Assembly (NCBI GenBank): GCA_029961685.1
Contig: JARWKL010000016.1
Location: 13,646,157 to 13,710,156, forward strand
From: Aristolochia californica
Taxonomy: Eukaryota > Streptophyta > Magnoliopsida > Piperales > Aristolochiaceae
Direction of reading: 5' to 3'
DNA length: 64,000 nt
The notes beneath the pieces were generated by a model. The model saw only the letters and a list, made by a program, of their open reading frames with translations, had not been told where the DNA came from and made no database searches. The translations under genes were made by a program, and so were the position numbers. Shown here piece by piece: positions 57,401 to 64,000 of this stretch (the stretch's first letter is position 1; each line of letters begins with the position of its first letter).

Positions 57401-58580
57401 GTGAAAAAAAGGACTTGGCTAACTTTAGGTTTTTCTCTTCTAAAGGGTAGAATTTGAGTATGAAGATCAAAAATAATTTTTAGAGGCTTAGTATGCCAAT
57501 ATATTCTCTACGAGTTTGGGGCCTATTTATAAATTTTCCAACCAAACTAGCCACTTTTTGCCCATTATCAAAAGGTTGCAAAAAGTGTTGATCGACCAAT
57601 GGAAAGGTATGATTGATCAATCATGTATAACAGTTATATTTTTTAGGTTCCCTAATCCTATTGATCAGGGCATCAATTAATGAGTTTTCAAATTTTCAAA
57701 AAACTCATTGATCGACCAAACCAATTCGAGTGATTGATCATGCTCTAAAAAATTGGATTTTGAAGAATTCTTGATGAACTATCATGCAACAGGGGATGAT
57801 GGATCATACTTTATAGTATCATCTTGGTAGCATTCTATATGATTGATCATGTCTTAGTCAATATTTGATCATGCTTTATAAGTTTTGCCAGGTTGTATTT
57901 TGGATGATCGAACAAGAACATGTAGATTGATCGATCATGTCATATGCCAAAGTACTATTTTGAATTTAAACATGATATAAACTATACTAAGGGATTTACC
58001 ATCGTAAAACATTTATATGCATTCGGTTAAAACATGGTTTTGAAAATATTTCATGTCCTAAGCTCCATAACATAAATATAATTAAAAAATAAAATTTTGG
58101 TTAGCTATCTACTTACATGACTAGAATTTTTGAGTTTTTCTGTTGACTACGACTCTAGTCTTCAAGTTTTCAATCTTCTTATTTTTATAAATTCTTCTCA
58201 ATAACAATATATAATATGGTTCTAGTTTCAGTTTTGACTTGGTAGCTTGATGAGTCATTCTTTTATCTCGAGTTTTTGTCGTAAACCTTATAATATTTGT
58301 GTTGGAAAGCATGTGTCTAAAATACACTGGTAACATTGTTAGTAACACACTTTTAAGCTACCCATTTTTGTTATCATCAAAATAATAAAAATCAACATGA
58401 TTATCCTATTGGTCTAACAACCTATACCTAATTGGTTAGCCCCAAGTGTAGTGCAAGTGCTATAATTTGGACCCTTGAGGTTTACTGTCGTAAATGTTGT
58501 TAGATTACTGATTAGTGGATTTAACTCTGAGATGCAAACACTTTGGTATTGGACCTAGTAAGCTAATTTTTTTGTTGTGA
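54414..58580. other. AT-rich intergenic DNA
   Basis: No gene, RNA or element recognised. The segment 57588-57945 is unusually rich in GATC-centred palindromic motifs. A ~110-bp stretch at 54495-54605 has a diverged copy at 59045-59150. Short minus-strand frames at 55.8-56.1 kb resemble no family I know. Confidence 0.4.
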
Positions 58581-58590
58581 ACCACTACAA

Positions 58591-58650
58591 ATCTCTCTCT
58601 CTCTCTCTCTCTCTTTTTGTGTGTGTGCTTGTGTATGTATGTGTATGTGT
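58591..58650. repeat. CT/GT microsatellite
   Basis: (CT)n of about 12 dinucleotides, followed by T5, a short (GT)n tract and interrupted 'gtatgtgt' units. Confidence 0.85.
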
Positions 58651-61600
58651 TAGGGATGTTCTGGTGTATAATAGCGTCCACGTAATCTGAAACATATCAT
58701 ATGATACAAATTACATATCATCGATATGCTAATCACTGCTAACTATACCAACTTCACCCAAATAGTGATTCAAACACCAAAACTGGTGATAACTTGATGA
58801 TTATTTGTAACGAAAAATGGGTCATGATAAATTATACATGAGCTATTACTAGTCTTTCCTTTCTCTGGCCTCTCTTTGAATTATTGTTTTCACTTGTTGC
58901 TGGAGTTAATTGTAGATTTCTTCTCAGTTGCTCATCTCCCAGGTGTTACTTTTTGTGGTTTGAAAACAGGCTTGTCCTTTTTTAGTTTTCTGTTTTACCA
59001 CTTTCCACAGTATAGAAAACAAAAAGAAGGAACAAAAGTAAGAAATAATATGATTCCAAGAGTAAAATTAATTTTATAAAAAGCAGAAAAGCAGCAAACT
59101 AAAGATTCTGAAACAGGTTTTACTCTTTTTGAATGCAAAGAATGAAGCAAGCAAGAAGCCAACTGTTTCAGCATTTATTCCTAGCTTAGAATGCATGTAG
59201 ACAAATGGTCACACCAGCTATACTTTGTCAAGACAAATCATTGCGGATGTAAAAGTTTTCTTTGCAAATCACTTTGAGCTTTCAGTTAAGTTTTGGGATT
59301 GCTCTTACTTACTCTTTTTCTTTATTTTACTTTCTTTGATTCCTTTTGTCTTTATCTTTAAAGAAAACCAGTTGCCCCCAAAATGCAGTTAGCCATCAGT
59401 TCCAAACTCTTGATTGAAATCCCCCCTAATGACCCATCTACTGCTTAGTTAAGAAACTTTCCAAGAAGTTAAAGTGAAGTCCCCCACTAAGTCTAAATCT
59501 CCATTTCGTTTGGAATCGTTCTTTTACGCTTGTTAATTCAGTTTGTAATGTATGGGTAACTCAGAATTGGAGTTTGTGATCTACTCTTGAGTCCTTGCAT
59601 GAAAGTGAGAATCAGCTTTTCTTTTCTTTTTTCTCTCTTTGTTCAGTCCTCACCTAACAAACTCGTAGAGAAAAGCTGCTCTCTTTGTTGAATTGGAACT
59701 TGAGAGGACGGTACTGCTTTCTCCATGTTTGTGCTTTCAGGAAAGTTACTGGAAAGAGAGGTGAAGCCAAAAGGAAAGAGAATGTGAAGAAGAATGCAGA
59801 AGAAAAGCATATGACTTTTGGATTGTAAAAGAATGATTTCAGTATAATTCTAAGTGCAAAAGGGTGCATGACAATTGAAGAGTGAAAGCATTACAGTATT
59901 AATTGCATTTCTTGAATGAGGAAACTGATGGAAACAAGTCTGTGATGGAGGCACTGTCCACCATTAGGGTGGCACTGATTTTGACATTGCTCTTTTCTTT
60001 AGTTGAAAAGACACCAAAATCTTCCTCATTTGCACACATTTGTCTCCATTTACTTCCATTTCCATTTCAGAACTTAAATATTGAAAGAAGATGCAAAGCA
60101 AGCCATATCAGACTTGAGTTAATTATTCCTAAGATCTAAAGCTTCAGTTATGTGTTCTGACAAAAGGGCACATTCATGGTGAATTAAGTCCTTTCGTCCT
60201 TTTGTTCTTTATTTTTTTTTCTTTTGAGAATACAACTTTGGTCTGATTCCTTCCTAAACATAGAGACAAAACATAAAAAGCAAGCGGTTAGGCATCATTT
60301 TCACAGTTACAGTCAAATGTCTCCTCAAAATCCACTGAGTCATCTCCCATATGAAACAAATCCCCAAAAGCTCAAATTAGAACTTCTGGGAAGCCTCTCT
60401 GTAACCCAAGATGTTGCAGAATTCTCGTTTCTTTTAAAAAAAATTTGAAGATCAGTTCTGGGTTCCATGGAAAGAAAAAAAAAAAAAAAAAAAAAAAAGG
60501 AAAATTTTGCTTCCGCTTATATCTATTCCCAATTCATAAACAGTGTAGAGGGTGAAGGGTTTGGAGCTTTACCTTTTTGTTGTTTGAAAATGATTCCAGC
60601 TTGGGAGAGATGTGGAGGTTCCTGGTTCAGTTGAAGGATATATGTGTTTTTTTGGTATTTGAAAGTGATTGACAAAGAAAAACCATACTTGAAACACTAC
60701 TCCATTCACTGAATGTTATTTAATATCTTATATTATAACATAATAATTACTAAGATTGAACTGAAAAACCAAAACGTGTTCAAAGATTCCAGTGATTGGT
60801 ACTGAAAACGATACCATTAGTTTGGTGAAGAAGAGCTTATTTTCTTTCTATTATTAACTACTTTTCTTCCTGCAGAAGCTTTGAATTATCATAGTTTTTT
60901 TTTTTTTTTAAATTATTATTATTCAATTTTAAAAAAGCTTCATGAGTCATCGTCGTCAACTTTTGATTTGGTCAACAAATTTGAAGGGCTCGAACTTTGA
61001 GGAAGAATGGGCCCACCACCGACCCAAGGTCGATCATGCATCTTTGAACAAAAAAGGTTGATCTCATCATGGTTATCACTAATGAAGCATTAGTGTGTTA
61101 ATTAGAGCCTAAACCTTTGTTATCTTCGGTGATCCTTTAAAAAGGGAAGGTTGAATAAAGAGGGGCCTTTTGGCCTCATTCAGGGCTTTCCAATTATATG
61201 ACGTGCCATGCAAGTTAAAAAGTATGCCCTTAGTTAACTTTGGTTAGATAAAACCAATGGCGGGAGCTCCCCCCACCCGCCGACCTCTCAGATTTATGAC
61301 ATCATGTGTGATGTCATAAATCTTCAATATATGACATCATTATTTTCTAAACTCCTTGAAATTTTTAGGAGAAAAATTAGTATACGTGTTGTATATATTA
61401 TGATGCATGTCAAATTTCTCCGCTCATCAATTAAATAAAAATATCTATTTGTTCATATTGCCAATCATATGCTCACCTAAATATCTTCTTTCTTCGTTTT
61501 TTTTTGCCTTTTAAGCCGATAAATAATCCACGCGGTTGATTAGATAGAAAACTGATTAAAAGTGGGTTCCCAAAACGAATCTTGTCATTGGCATGGAAGA

Positions 61601-62856
61601 CTCCAAAACGGTAAGTAGGGCCCACCCGAGTAGAAGAAAAGTGCGCTGAGGGGACAGCGTTTTCGAAGACGATTTTTCTGCGATTTATTGTGGCGATTAA
61701 TTATTAACTTAGGCAGCAAGGCACGAAAGAATCGGGGAACACTCTAGAAAACTGATGATCCCTAGCCACCCCAAACCCTCTTTACCTCATCTCTAAATTC
61801 TCCTAAATTCTCCTAAATTCTCTATTCTCTCTCTCTCTCTATATATATGATTTTTATTACAACGGTAATAAAAAGAATGAATGAGACCTTTTTTTCAATA
61901 AAAAATGATCATATTCATTATCTTAATATGATTAGAGGGTTCATATATGAACGATTATAGGGTATAATCCAATAATACACTAATACTGGGAATCATAGTT
62001 ACGTGTCTCTGGTTTCGGACGAACACAGCTCCGATGACATCTGGAGCGTTGCACCTGAAATTAGGCAAGTGTGGTGGTGAAGGATTGAGTTTTAGGGTTA
62101 CACCAACGTGGTGGAAGAAGGAAGAAGATGATTCATTAAATTCTAATTGAATTTCGTTAAGAAAGAAATAATTTTATCATCATCTCTTTGTATGCCTGAT
62201 CCAATACGAAAAAATCATTTTATGCAAAATATATGTCGTTGATCATGATCGGACGATAGAGATAACCATTTTGTATATTTCTCACCAATTGCCCATAACT
62301 CCGCTCTCATTTTCACTCACAACTTGTAACACTTTATCCCCTCCCAAATCCAAATCCAAATCCAAACCGACCGCGTAACTATGCTCCAACTAATCTTGTC
62401 TATCTTTTGTAGCTAAAAATTGATTTAATGGTTCCATCATTTACATCTTGTAACATTTATTTATTTTTAACCTATTAAATCTGTATATAAAATTTCATAT
62501 AAATATATAGAAATATAATGCTTCAATAACAACAAGTATCCTGAAATTCATTACTTATCTCAGATTTTTTTTTTTAAGTTATTATAATTAAAAAAAAGAC
62601 AAAACAAGTAAAACTATTTTTCCATTGTAATATCATAAATCTATCTAATCATAATTAGGCATAATTTACCGGTCGGCGTTTGACAGAATCGATCGTTCTT
62701 TGTCTTAATTTTGTTATTAACGATTTCTGATTAAGCTTTGGACGTATTTAATTGCTATACTGCCCAAACACTGCAGGATTACCGTTAAAAACTACCGTAA
62801 TTTGACCCGCAAAGTTAGACTGTAGCAGTCAACGGCTACGTTGTTGTTCTGCAGAG
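58651..62856. other. AT-rich intergenic DNA, probable promoter side of the 62.86-kb gene
   Basis: No coding sequence recognised. Contains an A run at ~60475-60498, T runs near 60896-60909 and a (CT)n(AT)n tract at ~61826-61848. The last ~500 bases are the likely upstream region of the gene starting at 62857, but no TATA box can be assigned with confidence. Confidence 0.4.
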
Positions 62857-63166
62857 ATGCGACAGTCTTTAGACGCGGAGGAGACGATGTTCCGTCCAGC
62901 GCCATCCGTCATCCACCCCTCTAGAACCGCGTCTCGTAAGCCTCTCACAAGAAATTCGATTGGGCTCATGAATGGGAAGCTTCCTGGAAGCTTAGTTTTT
63001 CGTATGGCCCAGAAGGGACGAATCGCCTGTGAACACGTTTACAGTATACCGAGTAGCGGAGAGAGTGACGAACACGGCCTTATATGGGGGGGTGTTGAGA
63101 GGCAAAACGTCTCCATTGGCGCGGAAGCAGCAGCTGCAGTGGCCGATTCGTCTGCTCTGCTCGGAG
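62857..63166 (+). CDS. Probable first coding exon, unidentified protein
   Basis: A block clearly richer in GC than its surroundings. From the ATG at 62857 it encodes about 103 residues, beginning MRQSLDAEETMFRPAPSVIH and including FRMAQKGRIACEHVYSIPSS, up to a possible donor (CTCGGAG|GTCAGA, intron from about 63167). The T-rich sequence after it reads like an intron, and an acceptor-like ttgcag ends at about 63876. There is no signal peptide, membrane segment or domain I recognise, only an Ala-rich end (AEAAAAVADSSALLGG). The frame can also be read 109 codons to a stop at 63186 without splicing. It could instead be a 5'UTR exon. Confidence 0.45.
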
Positions 63167-64000
63167 GTCAGATTTCTTCGAGTTAATTTTGCGTTCGCCC
63201 TATCGGTCCGGTTTTTGTAGTTTGATCTTCGTTTTTTGTTTTGGTTTTCGAATGGATTGCGTGATCTTTGAGTTTTCGTCTGAAATTTTGACGATTCATC
63301 GTCCTGCATCGATTTTTTTCCCCCATTTTTTTACCTTTTTCTTCTGTGATCTCGATTAGTTTTTGGTCGTTTCGATTTTTGAATACACTTTTCGATGTTT
63401 GAGTTTCTGTCTGAAAATTCTCAGAATTCACAGTTGATTCATTTGGTTTTCTGTTTTTTCCTCTCTTCGGTGTTATAATCTTTTCGCTTGTATGATTTGA
63501 TGTATTGTGATTTTTTAGTAGTGAAATGTATGCAGAAGTTTTGGCTTACTCAATTTCTGCGCGCGGACTCGATAATCATGGAAAAACAGTTTTTGTTGAT
63601 TTTTTAGTCAAGAAGCTCAATGTTTTGCCGCCGGATGTACTCCGATATTTTTGTTTGTGGTCGAATCATTTTCCTTCTATTTAGCTCGTGACTAGATTTA
63701 CAAGTTTTATACAGTTGAGTGATTGCATTTGCTCTTCGTGAAGTTGAAGTTCAGTGAGATTGTTTAGTTTTAATTCTTATTTAAAAACGATTGCTTTAAC
63801 ACTGAGATTGTTTAGCATTGGCAATTTTTTTTGTCTTTCCCTCTCTTCTCAACTCTCAACTTCCGCTGGTTGCAGGATGTTGTTTTGTATTAACCCGTTT
63901 TTTCACTCCTGGCTGCTGGTAAAATCAGAGCTTATTTTGGCTTTCATAAGTGCGTGGTTTTTTGCTTTGCTCCAAAATCATGCTAAGGAAAATTCAGAAT
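63167..64000 (+). other. Probable first intron and beyond
   Basis: T-rich with many short stops in all frames, as expected for a plant intron. A candidate acceptor (gctggttgcag) lies at ~63866-63876, but the sequence after it has no long frame before the window ends. Confidence 0.35.

Noticed and set aside
60472..60498. Poly(A) tail of a retroposon
   Set aside because: No coding or LINE/SINE sequence precedes it and no flanking duplication is visible.

Overview
This window is nuclear DNA of a flowering plant. It holds one clearly intact protein gene, a single-exon plastid-type geranylgeranyl diphosphate synthase (6971-8113, + strand), in AT-rich non-coding DNA. Most of 8.8-54.4 kb is occupied by nested retrotransposons. 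LTRs, tRNA-iMet-type primer binding sites and polypurine tracts can be read directly, and several elements have matching 5-bp target-site duplications (TSDs). I name no species.

Layout. 0-2 kb: the 3' end of a Copia element (K), an LTR followed by a PBS, a broken retrocopy of the ESCRT-III gene CHMP1, a second Copia 3' end, and a J-family LTR fragment. 2-8.3 kb: unrecognised DNA, then GGPPS with a probable 5'UTR intron. 8.9-16.7 kb: a J LTR, then non-autonomous element F (TSD cactt), which contains Copia element B1 (minus strand) and a B-family solo LTR. 17.1-18.4 kb: non-autonomous element G (minus strand), which shares a ~73-bp minisatellite with F. 19.9-24.7 kb: Copia element E, nearly complete, TSD gttct, with a handful of lesions. 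25.1-25.6 kb: a FAR1/FRS-like pseudogene fragment. 25.6-30.2 kb: Copia element H (minus strand), containing a solo LTR (TSD acatg). 30.2-33.5 kb: a LINE fragment (minus strand) interrupted by an internally deleted element, C'. 33.5-36.4 kb: a 5'-truncated Copia relic, I. 36.6-37.8 kb: an unidentified tandemly duplicated segment with a long G run. 37.8-52.75 kb: Copia element A (TSD ttctc on both sides). It is interrupted by truncated element B2, by element C inside the B2 LTR, by a ~325-bp TRIM inside C, and separately by Copia element D (minus strand). 54.1-54.4 kb: another J LTR. 54.4-62.8 kb: AT-rich DNA with no gene recognised. 62.86 kb to the end: a probable first exon and start of the first intron of an unidentified gene.

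The most notable content is retrotransposon structure. Element C has LTRs, a PBS, a PPT and a near-perfect TSD, no visible pol, and a long open frame. The second half of that frame resembles the catalytic domain of a TrmA/TRMT2A-type tRNA uracil-5-methyltransferase, which suggests captured host sequence. The K region holds a CHMP1 retrocopy between an LTR/PBS and a Copia 3' end. F and G share a tandem-repeat module in the same orientation relative to element sense. All family assignments come from reading motifs by eye, without database searches.
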